A stretch of DNA of 50,298 bases, taken from NCBI GenBank assembly GCA_903896505.1, contig CAITXU010000141.1, positions 1 through 50,298 on the forward strand. Direction: 5' to 3'. The translations under genes and the position numbers were made by a program. This stretch comes from an uncultured Verrucomicrobiota bacterium (lineage in GTDB: Bacteria; Verrucomicrobiota; Verrucomicrobiia; Limisphaerales; UBA9464). Below are positions 8,830 through 16,820 of the stretch, piece by piece (within the stretch, counting starts at the first letter, position 1; every line of letters begins with the position of its first letter). The notes under the pieces were generated by a model. That model saw only the letters and a list, made by a program, of their open reading frames with translations, was not told where the DNA came from and ran no database searches.

Positions 8830-9999
8830 TCAATGCTTCAACTTCACCCACTGACGGCTGGTCGACGACTCTTCAATCGCCGCCAGGACTTCTTCGTTCC
8901 GCAGCCCGTCTTCAAAAGTTGGCTGAACACTGTGGCCCGACACGACGGCGCTGACGAAATCGGCGAACGTGTTCACAAACGTATGCTCGTACCCGATGAT
9001 GTGGCCGCCCGGCCACCAAGCCTTGAGGTAGGGATGAACGCTGCCGTCCGTGATCAGGATATCGTGGAACCCCTGGGTGCCCTGCGGATCACCGGCATTG
9101 AAGAACTTGAGCCGGTTCATGTCTTCGAAATCAAAGGTCAATGAGCCCTTGCTGCCGTTGATTTCAAAGGTGATGTGATTCTTGCGTCCGTGGGCAAACC
9201 GGGTGGCTTCCAAGTTGGCAAACGCCCCGTTTTTAAAGCGGCCAATCCATGAGACGGCATCGTCCACGGTGACTTCACCCATTTGCTGGGAGGCGGAGGC
9301 CCCGAGGCCGGAACCGGTAGCCGCCATGAGGGGGCGGTGCTTGACGAACGTTTCCATCATGCCGCATACCTCGTCCAATTCACCAACCAGATAGCGACCG
9401 ATGTCGATGATGTGGGCGTTGATGTCACCGTGGGTACCGGAGCCGGCGATTTCCTTCTGAAGGCGCCAGACCAATGGGAAATTGGGGTCGGCAATCCAAT
9501 CCTGGGCGTAACGGGCGCGGAAGTGGAAAATGCGGTCTCCCAACTCACCCCGCTCAATCAATTGCTTGGCGAAGGCAACCGCTGGTATGCGGCGGTAGTT
9601 GTGGCAGACCATGTTGACCACCCCGGCCTTTTTAACGGCAGCAACCATGGCCTCCGCTTCGGCAACGCTCTTGGCGAGCGGTTTTTCGCAGAGCACCGCT
9701 TTTCCGGCCTGGGCGGCGGCGATGGCAATCTCGGCATGGGTGTCGTTCGGCGTGGTAATGTCGATGATGTCAATCGACGGGTCATTGACCACCTCACGCC
9801 AATCCGTGGCCGCTTTTTGCCACCCCAAAGTTTCACGTGCCTTTTCGACGGCCGCTGCGTTGCGCCCGCAAATGGTACCAAGTTCGACCTTTGCCGGTAA
9901 TTCAGGGAAGAACGGGTTGACCTGTCGCCAGGCGTTGGAGTGCGCCTTGCCCATGAAATTGTAACCGATCATGCCGACCCGGAGGTGCTTGGTAGCCAT
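8830..9999 (-). CDS. Gfo/Idh/MocA family oxidoreductase
   Basis: 389-aa NAD(P)-dependent dehydrogenase of the glucose-fructose oxidoreductase / inositol dehydrogenase family. The Rossmann domain starts VGMIGYNFMGKAHSNAW, followed by DIIDITTPNDTHAEIA and the hallmark CEKPLA with the catalytic Lys (about residue 101). The C-terminal alpha/beta domain contains GTHGDINAHIIDIGRYLVG, in which Asp and His fit the substrate-binding/catalytic positions. No signal peptide is visible, so it is cytoplasmic. Substrate is not predictable; sugars or cyclitols are usual. It is divergent from panD across 197 bp. Confidence 0.93.
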   Translation of the reverse strand: MATKHLRVGMIGYNFMGKAHSNAWRQVNPFFPELPAKVELGTICGRNAAAVEKARETLGWQKAATDWREVVNDPSIDIIDITTPNDTHAEIAIAAAQAGKAVLCEKPLAKSVAEAEAMVAAVKKAGVVNMVCHNYRRIPAVAFAKQLIERGELGDRIFHFRARYAQDWIADPNFPLVWRLQKEIAGSGTHGDINAHIIDIGRYLVGELDEVCGMMETFVKHRPLMAATGSGLGASASQQMGEVTVDDAVSWIGRFKNGAFANLEATRFAHGRKNHITFEINGSKGSLTFDFEDMNRLKFFNAGDPQGTQGFHDILITDGSVHPYLKAWWPGGHIIGYEHTFVNTFADFVSAVVSGHSVQPTFEDGLRNEEVLAAIEESSTSRQWVKLKH

Positions 10000-10110
10000 A
10001 GAATGCGATTGCGATGCGTTGACTGTGTTGACCTTGGAACTGGGAAAATCCTAGCTGTCCCTGGGCGGATCGGTCAACCGGCACGTCCATTTCGACCTCC
10101 CGATAATTGA

Positions 10111-10140
10111 TTGAAGACGAAACGTTCCGATGGTTATGCT
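10111..10140 (+). promoter_or_regulatory. candidate sigma70-type promoter for panD-lpxD
   Basis: TTGAAG (10111-10116) and TATGCT (10135-10140) are separated by 18 bp, about 56 bp upstream of the panD start and in the divergent gap before it. The match is reasonable but unconfirmed, and the consensus may differ in this phylum. Confidence 0.35.
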
Positions 10141-10196
10141 TTACCGGGTGGACTTGACGCCGGCCTCGCCGGATGCCGGTTCCATCCCATTTTTCC

Positions 10197-10559
10197 ATGC
10201 GCGTTCACCTGCTTAAATCCAAACTTCATCGTGCAACCGTCACCGGTGCCTCCCTGGACTACGAGGGGAGCCTGACCATCGCAGAGGACTTGATGAAGCA
10301 GGCGGGATTTTATCCCTACGAGCGTATCCTGTGCAGCAATCTCGCCAACGGAGCTCGGTGGGAGACGTATGTGATTGTCGGTCCCAGCGGTTCCGGAGTC
10401 ATCGAACTCAATGGGGCCGTGGCACGTCTGGGGCAGCCCGGAGACCGCCTGACCATCATGGCATTTGCCGAGATCGAATCGAACGAGGCTGCCGATTGGA
10501 AACCCAGCGTCCTCCTTCTCGGAGCGGGCAACCGCCCGGTTCCAACCCAGCCCTCGTAA
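10197..10559 (+). CDS. panD: aspartate 1-decarboxylase
   Basis: 120-aa pyruvoyl enzyme that makes beta-alanine from L-aspartate for pantothenate and CoA synthesis. With the ATG at 10197 the numbering lands exactly on the family: Lys9, self-cleavage site Gly24-Ser25 (YEGS), Arg54, Thr57 and Tyr58 (GARWETYVI), then GSGVIELNGAVARLGQPGD. An upstream in-frame start at 10173 would spoil this register. No maturation factor PanZ/PanM and no other pan genes are nearby. lpxD follows after 53 bp on the same strand. Confidence 0.96.
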   Translation: MRVHLLKSKLHRATVTGASLDYEGSLTIAEDLMKQAGFYPYERILCSNLANGARWETYVIVGPSGSGVIELNGAVARLGQPGDRLTIMAFAEIESNEAADWKPSVLLLGAGNRPVPTQPS

Positions 10560-10612
10560 TCGGCCTGGGTTCTCCACCTTCATTCGCCGAATTCGTTTCT
10601 GTCCCGCCAGCC

Positions 10613-11653
10613 ATGCCATCATTCACCGCCGCACAAATCGCCGAAAAGTTAGGGGCTCGAGTTTTTGGGGACCCTGACCTCATTCTCTCCGGTTTTGCTC
10701 CTGCCGACTCTGCCCGGGCCGGGGACCTCACCTTTGCCGAGAACGAAGCCTATTTTGAACGCGCGACCCAGAGTGCCGCATCCGCGGTTCTTGTGTCCGA
10801 AAACTTTCCGCAGGGACATCAGACGCTGATTCGGGTGGCCCAGGCGCGGGTGGCCTTTGCCCAGGTACTGCCGCTCTTTTTCCCCGAACCGGTCTTTGCT
10901 CCTGGCATCCATCCCACAGCGGTGATTGCCCCGACCGCGGTGATCGATCCGACTGTTCACATCGGTCCCTTTTGTGTGGTGGGAGAACGCGTTCGACTTG
11001 GGCAGGGCGTTGTGCTCCAGGGTAACGATGATGTCGGGGAAGACTGTATTCTGGGGGAAGGAACTCGCCTTTTCCCGCGCGTCACGCTTTATCCGAGGAC
11101 GCACTGCGGTGCCCGCGTTCGATTACATGCCGGAGTCGTGATTGGGTCCGATGGATTTGGCTACGTCTTCGATCAAGGTGCCCATCGGAAGGTTCCGCAA
11201 GTGGGCCATGTCATTTTACAGGACGATGTCGAAGTGGGCGCGAACACAACCATCGATCGGGCGGCTCTCGGCGCGACGATCATTGGACGCGGAACCAAGA
11301 TCGATAATCTGGTGCAGATCGGCCACAACGTGACCATTGGAGACCACGGCATCATTGTTTCCCAGGTAGGCATCGCTGGCAGCACCAAGATTGGGGCTTA
11401 TACGACGATTGCCGGTCAGGCTGGAATCGCCGGGCATCTCCGAATCGGAGATCGCGTGACCATCGCCGCCAAGGCCGGCGTGATGCATCACATTCCTGAG
11501 GGGCAAAAATGGCTGGGAGCGCCGGCCCAACCCGACCGGATTGCCAAGCGTAAGATGCTGGCCATGGAGCGACTACCCGAGCTTCTGCGGCGGGTGAGCG
11601 AGTTGGAGCGCCGCCTCGGGATCAAATCCGAAGAGCCAGCCTCCGAAGGCTGA
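10613..11653 (+). CDS. lpxD: UDP-3-O-acylglucosamine N-acyltransferase LpxD
   Basis: 346-aa third enzyme of lipid A synthesis, transferring a hydroxyacyl chain from ACP to the 2-amino group. An N-terminal uridine-binding domain (residues 1-95; LGARVFGDPDLILSGFAPADSARAGDLTF) is followed by a left-handed beta-helix of hexapeptide repeats (about 97-300). The catalytic His is His238 in QIGHNV, one position from E. coli His239. It is evidence for a lipopolysaccharide outer membrane. It stands apart from lpxA, lpxC and fabZ, and is paired only with panD. The start at ATG 10613 gives family length; the open frame further upstream is a shadow of panD. Confidence 0.96.
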   Translation: MPSFTAAQIAEKLGARVFGDPDLILSGFAPADSARAGDLTFAENEAYFERATQSAASAVLVSENFPQGHQTLIRVAQARVAFAQVLPLFFPEPVFAPGIHPTAVIAPTAVIDPTVHIGPFCVVGERVRLGQGVVLQGNDDVGEDCILGEGTRLFPRVTLYPRTHCGARVRLHAGVVIGSDGFGYVFDQGAHRKVPQVGHVILQDDVEVGANTTIDRAALGATIIGRGTKIDNLVQIGHNVTIGDHGIIVSQVGIAGSTKIGAYTTIAGQAGIAGHLRIGDRVTIAAKAGVMHHIPEGQKWLGAPAQPDRIAKRKMLAMERLPELLRRVSELERRLGIKSEEPASEG

Positions 11654-11690
11654 TCCTCGGTCGTCACCGAGCCCCAAACAATTTGATAGG

Positions 11691-11815
11691 CGGTGGGCCG
11701 CCAACCTGGGAGCCCGGGCGTCTCGCCCGGTGGAAGCCGGTTTTATCGATGCGTCCGATGGAATCAAAAGCTTTCCGGACGAGACGTCTCAGCTTCCGGC
11801 GGGAGAACGGGCGTT
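11691..11815. repeat. palindromic repeats between convergent lpxD and deoC
   Basis: CCGGGCG-TCT-CGCCCGG (11714-11730) forms a 7-bp stem with a 3-nt loop, the same architecture as the AGCGACG-type repeat. Downstream lies a perfect 10-bp palindrome GAGACGTCTC, with GGAAGCCGG/CTTCCGGCGGGAG-like flanks. Two convergent genes end here, so the hairpins could also help end transcripts, though no T-run follows. Confidence 0.5.
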
Positions 11816-11821
11816 CGCCTT

Positions 11822-12508
11822 CTAATAGCTGTCGGTCTCGGCGGTGGGCTCGATTCCCCTCAGGATGGCGATTCCCGCGCTGGTTCCGAGGCGGTTGGCA
11901 CCGGCTTCGATCATGGCGAGGGCCGTCAGCGAATCGCGAATGCCGCCACTGGCCTTCACCCCAAACTTGGGTCCCACCAGCGAGCGCATCAGTTGGATGT
12001 CATCGAGCGTGGCTCCTCCGCTCCCGAAACCGGTACTGGTTTTGACAAATTGGGCGCCGGATTCGACCACCAGTGAACAGGCGCGCTGTTTTTCCGATTC
12101 CGTCAGTAAACAGGTTTCCAAAATGACTTTGATGGGGACTCCCTCGGCTGCCTCTACGATATCCCGAAGTTCCCGCAGCACGGCCCGATCATCTCCATCT
12201 TTCAAGCGCCCGATGTTGAGAACCACATCCAACTCCTGGGCTCCAAGGTCGATGAGAGATTCGGCCTCAAACCGTTTGACGTCACCTTCGGTTGCACCCA
12301 AGGGGAAACCGACGACAGCAGCCACCTTGACGTCCGTATCCTCCAGCAGGCTGGCGGCCAAAGCCACACGGCTTCCGTGGACGCAAACAGACCAGAATTG
12401 ATGCGCGCGGGCCTGTTCACACAAGGTCCGAATATCGGATGCCGTCGCATCGGCTTTGAGCAGGGTGTGGTCGATCATTCGGGCAATCAGCTGGGGGTCG
12501 GCGGACAT
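11822..12508 (-). CDS. deoC: deoxyribose-phosphate aldolase
   Basis: 228-aa TIM-barrel class I aldolase that splits 2-deoxyribose-5-phosphate into glyceraldehyde-3-phosphate and acetaldehyde in nucleoside salvage. The Schiff-base Lys is Lys156 in FVKTSTGF; the accessory Lys185 is in VKASGGI; Asp94 is in ELDVVLN. All match the E. coli enzyme's catalytic set. The start is ATG 12508 (MSADPQLIARMIDHTLLK). The frame opens 101 codons further upstream, but that extension translates dispersed repeats (KRRDVA peptides) and is not part of the protein. No other deo genes are adjacent. Confidence 0.95.
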   Translation of the reverse strand: MSADPQLIARMIDHTLLKADATASDIRTLCEQARAHQFWSVCVHGSRVALAASLLEDTDVKVAAVVGFPLGATEGDVKRFEAESLIDLGAQELDVVLNIGRLKDGDDRAVLRELRDIVEAAEGVPIKVILETCLLTESEKQRACSLVVESGAQFVKTSTGFGSGGATLDDIQLMRSLVGPKFGVKASGGIRDSLTALAMIEAGANRLGTSAGIAILRGIEPTAETDSY

Positions 12509-12603
12509 CCGGCAACCCTGACCCAAATCCGGGGCCTGACAAGCCCATCGGTGAGAAGGGAGCCATCGGCGACCTTCTGACTGCTCCAGATTCTGCAGTC
12601 CGC

Positions 12604-12741
12604 CCAAAGTGGCAGCGACGTCCCGTCGCTTTTCGGGGGCAAGAGAGCGGATGGAAGCCGCTGCCACTTCAGGGGAATGAATAGTGGAAGCGACGTCCCG
12701 TCGCTTTGGGGGGTAAGAGAGCGGTTGGAAGCCGCTGCCAC
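12604..12741. repeat. second array of the AGCGACG palindromic repeat, two copies
   Basis: The core AGCGACGTCCCGTCGCT occurs at 12614-12630 and 12689-12705, 75 bp apart. It is nested in a larger palindrome: AGTGGCAGCG (12608-12617) pairs perfectly with CGCTGCCACT (12659-12668). The two units share AAGAGAGCGG and GGAAGCCGCTGCCAC. The array sits between the deoC start and the end of the secreted-protein gene, both minus-strand. Confidence 0.85.
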
Positions 12742-12767
12742 AATCTCTGCCAACAGGATGGAATGGC

Positions 12768-14624
12768 CTATTTCGGTGTGGGCCAGAATCCGAGCAAATT
12801 GAACCCGGCATTCTCCCACTTGCCGGAGAATACGCTCAGGCCCAAGTATTTACCGATCTCCTCGAAGGGGGGAAGAAGCTTGAAATCGATCCAATTACCA
12901 ATTTTTTTGTCCGAATTGCCGCCAGATGCGGCACCCATCAATTGGTCCAACCCATCGCTCTGGCGCAGGACTTCCCACCAAATCCGGGTGCCTTCCTTCG
13001 CATCCTGAAAGCCGAACAACCCCGTGCCGGTTCCTCCGATCTTCTCGGCTGCAGCAGTCAAAGAAACGTTGTCCTTGAGCGATTTGCCTTCCGCGTCGCC
13101 CGATCTCAAAAACTGCTCGAGGATGGCGGCATCGGTGCTGATGGCGAGATAGCCATTGCCGGCGGCAAACTCCAACAGCTTGCCGTCATCGCCGCCTTCC
13201 CTACCGGGCATCTTGACTCCATAGATGCGATGTCCGTTAAAATCCCGTTCCTTGTTACCGTCACCGGCGGTTGGAAGCAGCGAACCGGCCGCTCTCAAGC
13301 CATTGGCCAACTGGACGGCGTCGGGCGACCCCACCAATGTCAAAGTCGGGGCATCCTGAAGGGCAGCGAGGGTTTTCTCTGTGGGGCTCTTCTGGAATGT
13401 GATCAGGTCGTCCCCCAAGTTGGAGACGAATGATTTCTTGAAATCAAAATTGGGGTCCTTGTCCTTGCCTAAAGTGCCCAGATAGAGCTGAAGCATTCCT
13501 GCGGCTTGGGGGGATATCTGCTGGACCATGGACTCGAGATTTTCCCAGCTCTTCTTTCCATCCAGACGCCAGCGCCGGAATGCAATCGCGTCGGACGGAA
13601 CGAAGGAGGGTGGGGCCGAGTCGCGGGCCGAGAATTCGAGCATTTTGAAAATCCCCAACCGTTGACCTTCGGGCAATGCCAGCGTGAGTTCGCTGCGCTC
13701 GCCGTCGGGGGTGAAAAAAGCTGAAAAAGCAAGAGTCTTGAGCCCTTCCAGACCCGATGCGGTGATCAATCGCACCGGTTCAACTCCCAGCGGGGATGCC
13801 GAGCCCGAGGCCTTTGCAGCCACCTTTTTGAGTTGTTTGATGAGGGCGGTCGCATTCACCCACCCGTATCCGATGGAATCTTTGAAATGGTTCGCCTGGG
13901 CACTGGCCTGAAACTCGGGAAGCTCGGCCAACTGCGGAATGGAACCACCCGATAAACGGGCCACCAACTTTTCCAAGGCCTTGACGGAATCGGAAACCAG
14001 AAGAACGGAATCCACCTGTCCAAAGGTCCAATGTTCCGTTCGGTCGGCTTTGATTTCGCCATCGGCCTTCTTCGCATCATCGTCATCGTCCTTGTCGGAC
14101 TTCTCGTCTTTCTTCTCGGCCTTACGCTCAATGGTGACGGTTGAAAACTCCAAGTCCCGAATTTTTTCCAACTTCACCGGCTTTTTGGCATCGGCCAGTT
14201 TTTGCCGAATTTCTGTCAGCCGGGTCTTGAGTTCGGCAGCTTTATCCCTGGTGTCCAAGACGATGACGAGAGCCGGTTCCGAGGTGCTGTCGGTGGCCAC
14301 CCAACCATTTTCAACGACGCCGATGGAGATTTGCCCCTGGAGCAGGTCCAGATAATCGTCCGCTTTCACCCCTAATTGCTTCTCTAAATCTCCAAGTACC
14401 TCCTTCTTAAAACCGGCTTCCGCCTTGTCGCGAAATGGCTTCATCGAGGCATCGGCCCAAAGGCGACCAAAAGAGCCACTTTGAAACTGGGTACGCGCCG
14501 ACGCGTAGTCGGGCAGGGTGACAACGGCGAGGGTATCCTGGGGAAAGAGCTCTGCAGGAGCCGGAACGCCCGATCGTGCGATCAGAGTTCCCAAGGCCAG
14601 AAGGAGGAAAATCAACGGTTTCAT
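12768..14624 (-). CDS. large secreted protein of unknown function
   Basis: 618-aa protein with a signal peptide (residues 1-18, MKPLIFLLLALGTLIARS). It begins AELFPQDTLAVVTLPDYASAR, a style seen in DUF3352-like exported proteins of Planctomycetes and Verrucomicrobia. A highly charged Lys/Asp/Glu linker (about residues 167-192, including five Asp in a row) separates two globular parts. There are no membrane helices after the signal and no enzyme motif I recognise. The ATG start follows a weak GA-rich site. The serine protease gene ends 58 bp upstream on the same strand, so they may share a transcript. Function unknown. Confidence 0.8.
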   Translation of the reverse strand: MKPLIFLLLALGTLIARSGVPAPAELFPQDTLAVVTLPDYASARTQFQSGSFGRLWADASMKPFRDKAEAGFKKEVLGDLEKQLGVKADDYLDLLQGQISIGVVENGWVATDSTSEPALVIVLDTRDKAAELKTRLTEIRQKLADAKKPVKLEKIRDLEFSTVTIERKAEKKDEKSDKDDDDDAKKADGEIKADRTEHWTFGQVDSVLLVSDSVKALEKLVARLSGGSIPQLAELPEFQASAQANHFKDSIGYGWVNATALIKQLKKVAAKASGSASPLGVEPVRLITASGLEGLKTLAFSAFFTPDGERSELTLALPEGQRLGIFKMLEFSARDSAPPSFVPSDAIAFRRWRLDGKKSWENLESMVQQISPQAAGMLQLYLGTLGKDKDPNFDFKKSFVSNLGDDLITFQKSPTEKTLAALQDAPTLTLVGSPDAVQLANGLRAAGSLLPTAGDGNKERDFNGHRIYGVKMPGREGGDDGKLLEFAAGNGYLAISTDAAILEQFLRSGDAEGKSLKDNVSLTAAAEKIGGTGTGLFGFQDAKEGTRIWWEVLRQSDGLDQLMGAASGGNSDKKIGNWIDFKLLPPFEEIGKYLGLSVFSGKWENAGFNLLGFWPTPK

Positions 14625-14682
14625 GAAGGAAGGAACAATCGTTGCCAGTGGAAAAGGAGTTGTGAAAAACCAGTGAATGAAA

Positions 14683-15705
14683 TCAGGGGTCCTCGGAGGT
14701 GGCGGACTTCAGATGGCGAGGAGGCTCCAGATAGCGGAAAGGATTGCTCGGATTATCGTTGTCGTAGGCGAACGCGTCGCGGTGGTCGAGAAACCAACGA
14801 ACCTGTTCCACCGGGATGGCGAAGGCCAATCCTTCACTGAAATTGAGCTTCATGTTGGTTACGCCGACCACATCGCCGCGGAGGTTGAACAACGGACCAC
14901 CCGAATTACCGGGATTGATCTGGGTCGTTGTTTGCAGGTAAAGCGACCCCTGAAATTGACGGGTCTTGGTGCTCAGGATGCCTTCAGTGACGGTTCGTTC
15001 GAGGCCCAAAGGACTTCCAATCGCGAAGACTTTGTCACCGACCGCCAGGGCATCCGATTCACCCAGGGAAACCCGGAGAAATTTAGGGGCGTCCTTGTCA
15101 TCGACCTTAAGCAAGGCCAGGTCTCCAAACTTGTTCATCGCGACAATCCGGACGTCCTTGTAGCTGTGACGGTCCAATTGCCCGTCCTTCTGGTGGTAAA
15201 CCTCGACTGAAATTTTGGTTTCACCTTCGATGACGTGAAAGTTGGTGATCAAATACCCATCGTCGCTGACGAAAAAGCCGCTGCCCAATCCGCTCGGCGT
15301 CCGCACCTGCACCACCCCTTGGCCCAACTGCGCCACAAGGTCTCGAACCGACCGGTCAGATGCTCCCCCCGTACCGGTTGTATAAACGCCCTTATTTTCG
15401 GAATTTGTGGCGATGGACGACTTTGAGGTCGCGGTCAGCCGTGATGATGGGGGTGGTTCATTCGTGGCGACGTCGGCCTTCGACGTGACCTTTTCGGCGG
15501 CGCCGTCCCGAATGGTTCCGATAATGGCTGAACGCGGAATGGAAAGAACCGTGTAGCCCACATCGACAATGACCGCTTCTTTTTTCTCCGCCAGTATCCT
15601 GCCGGTGACCGATGCATCATCATGCAGTTGAACCACATCGCCAGTCCATCCAGGAGATGAACCAAGCAAAAGGAGGGAAAACGCAACGATCCTCGTCCCG
15701 TACAT
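14683..15705 (-). CDS. exported trypsin-like serine protease (S1C/HtrA-like, no PDZ)
   Basis: 340-aa protease with an N-terminal signal peptide (to about residue 21). A short beta-rich domain follows (VVQLHDDASVTGRILAEKKEAVIVDVG, residues 24-70) and then a Ser/Thr linker (75-115). The chymotrypsin-fold domain has His157 (TNFHVIEG), Asp195 (FGDLALLKV) and Ser268 (NPGNSGGPL), a complete triad. Unlike DegP/HtrA, it ends soon after the protease domain with no PDZ domain. Periplasmic or surface quality control, or processing of exported proteins, is plausible. It lies between the secreted protein and the sialidase-like gene on one strand. Confidence 0.9.
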   Translation of the reverse strand: MYGTRIVAFSLLLLGSSPGWTGDVVQLHDDASVTGRILAEKKEAVIVDVGYTVLSIPRSAIIGTIRDGAAEKVTSKADVATNEPPPSSRLTATSKSSIATNSENKGVYTTGTGGASDRSVRDLVAQLGQGVVQVRTPSGLGSGFFVSDDGYLITNFHVIEGETKISVEVYHQKDGQLDRHSYKDVRIVAMNKFGDLALLKVDDKDAPKFLRVSLGESDALAVGDKVFAIGSPLGLERTVTEGILSTKTRQFQGSLYLQTTTQINPGNSGGPLFNLRGDVVGVTNMKLNFSEGLAFAIPVEQVRWFLDHRDAFAYDNDNPSNPFRYLEPPRHLKSATSEDP

Positions 15706-15750
15706 GCACGGAGGTTAACCGAAGGAAGGTCGACCGGCAACGGACGAACT

Positions 15751-16791
15751 TTACTGGAATTGGGCCGGGTCGAGAACGACATGCCGGATTTTTTCCCGTT
15801 TCCAGGTGTAGGTGACATGTATTAAACCGTCCGAGGTCTGAATCACCGCCGGATAGCTGAGCTCCGCCCCGGGCTCGTTTTCCAACAGGACGGCAGGTGT
15901 CCAAGTGGTGCCATCCTGCGAAAAGGAGGCGATCAAAGGGGTCCGTTCATCCGGATTCGGATTGTGAATCAATACCGCCTTCCCGTTCGTCAATCGGACT
16001 GCGTCGATGGCGCTATTGGGATTGGGGAGACTCGTTTTACGCATTTCCGACCAGGTTTTCCCGGCATCCGAGCTCCAGCATTCCGTGACCACCCGCTGGC
16101 GGGTACGGCATAGCATTTGAAGACGCTGTGCCGACCAGGGAATCAGTGTTGGTTGAATGGCACCGAAATCGATGGCGTAGTTCAGATCGTCCGTGCGTTT
16201 CCAAAAGGGACGGATGCTTGCCAGTCCCTGTACGGTCTCGATGTGGACGCGCCAACCACTGCTTTCGTCGCTGGAGCCGCACAGCAAGGTTCCATCGGCG
16301 AGTTCAAGCGGCTTGTTGCGAACCGGACCGACCATCGATCCGTTGATGCGCTGCGAGGGGGACCACGAACGTCCGTGGTCGAACGAAAGGCGATAGCGTC
16401 CCCACCAGGACCACGGCTTGGGCCCGACCTTGTAGAACAGAACCAGGGGGCCATTCCGCATTTGAAACAAAACCGGATTCCAGCAGGGGTACGGTTCATC
16501 GCCGTCTTCCTCACCGCGAGCGACCACCGTTGGGCGGGTCCAGCCATTGGTTTCCCATCGAGAATGCCAGATCACCACGTCGAGTCGTCCTTCGGCAGTT
16601 CCCCCAAACCAGGCGGACTGGAGCGACCCGTCGGATGCCTCGACCACTGTGGAAGCATGATTGGAAGGCGTGGGAAAGGTTTCAGCGATAAACTCCCGGC
16701 GGATGGGGGTGGCCGTCGGCAATCCATCGGCCTGAATCAGCAGGCGCAAAAGAAGCCCTCCGGCGATAAGGGGTCGTAACAATCGATGCAT
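15751..16791 (-). CDS. sialidase-like (BNR/Asp-box) secreted protein
   Basis: 346-aa exported six-bladed beta-propeller of the sialidase superfamily. A hydrophobic signal covers residues 1-23. Asp-box-like motifs are SFDHGRSWS, SSDAGKTWS and SQDGTTWTP. The opening RREFIAETFPTPSNHASTVVEASDG and the AWFGGTAEG segment are typical of the exo-alpha-sialidase-like group in environmental bacteria. The arginine triad and Tyr/Glu pair of true sialidases cannot be assigned by eye, so it may act on another glycan. It is 29 bp downstream of the sialate O-acetylesterase, supporting an operon for acetylated, sialylated glycans. Confidence 0.85.
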   Translation of the reverse strand: MHRLLRPLIAGGLLLRLLIQADGLPTATPIRREFIAETFPTPSNHASTVVEASDGSLQSAWFGGTAEGRLDVVIWHSRWETNGWTRPTVVARGEEDGDEPYPCWNPVLFQMRNGPLVLFYKVGPKPWSWWGRYRLSFDHGRSWSPSQRINGSMVGPVRNKPLELADGTLLCGSSDESSGWRVHIETVQGLASIRPFWKRTDDLNYAIDFGAIQPTLIPWSAQRLQMLCRTRQRVVTECWSSDAGKTWSEMRKTSLPNPNSAIDAVRLTNGKAVLIHNPNPDERTPLIASFSQDGTTWTPAVLLENEPGAELSYPAVIQTSDGLIHVTYTWKREKIRHVVLDPAQFQ

Positions 16792-16820
16792 AGTGCAAAT
16801 GGAAGGACGGGATTCGCGGT

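Noticed and set aside
12509..12811. 101-residue N-terminal extension of DeoC
   Set aside because: It translates the dispersed repeats and runs into the neighbouring gene; DeoC homology starts at 12508.
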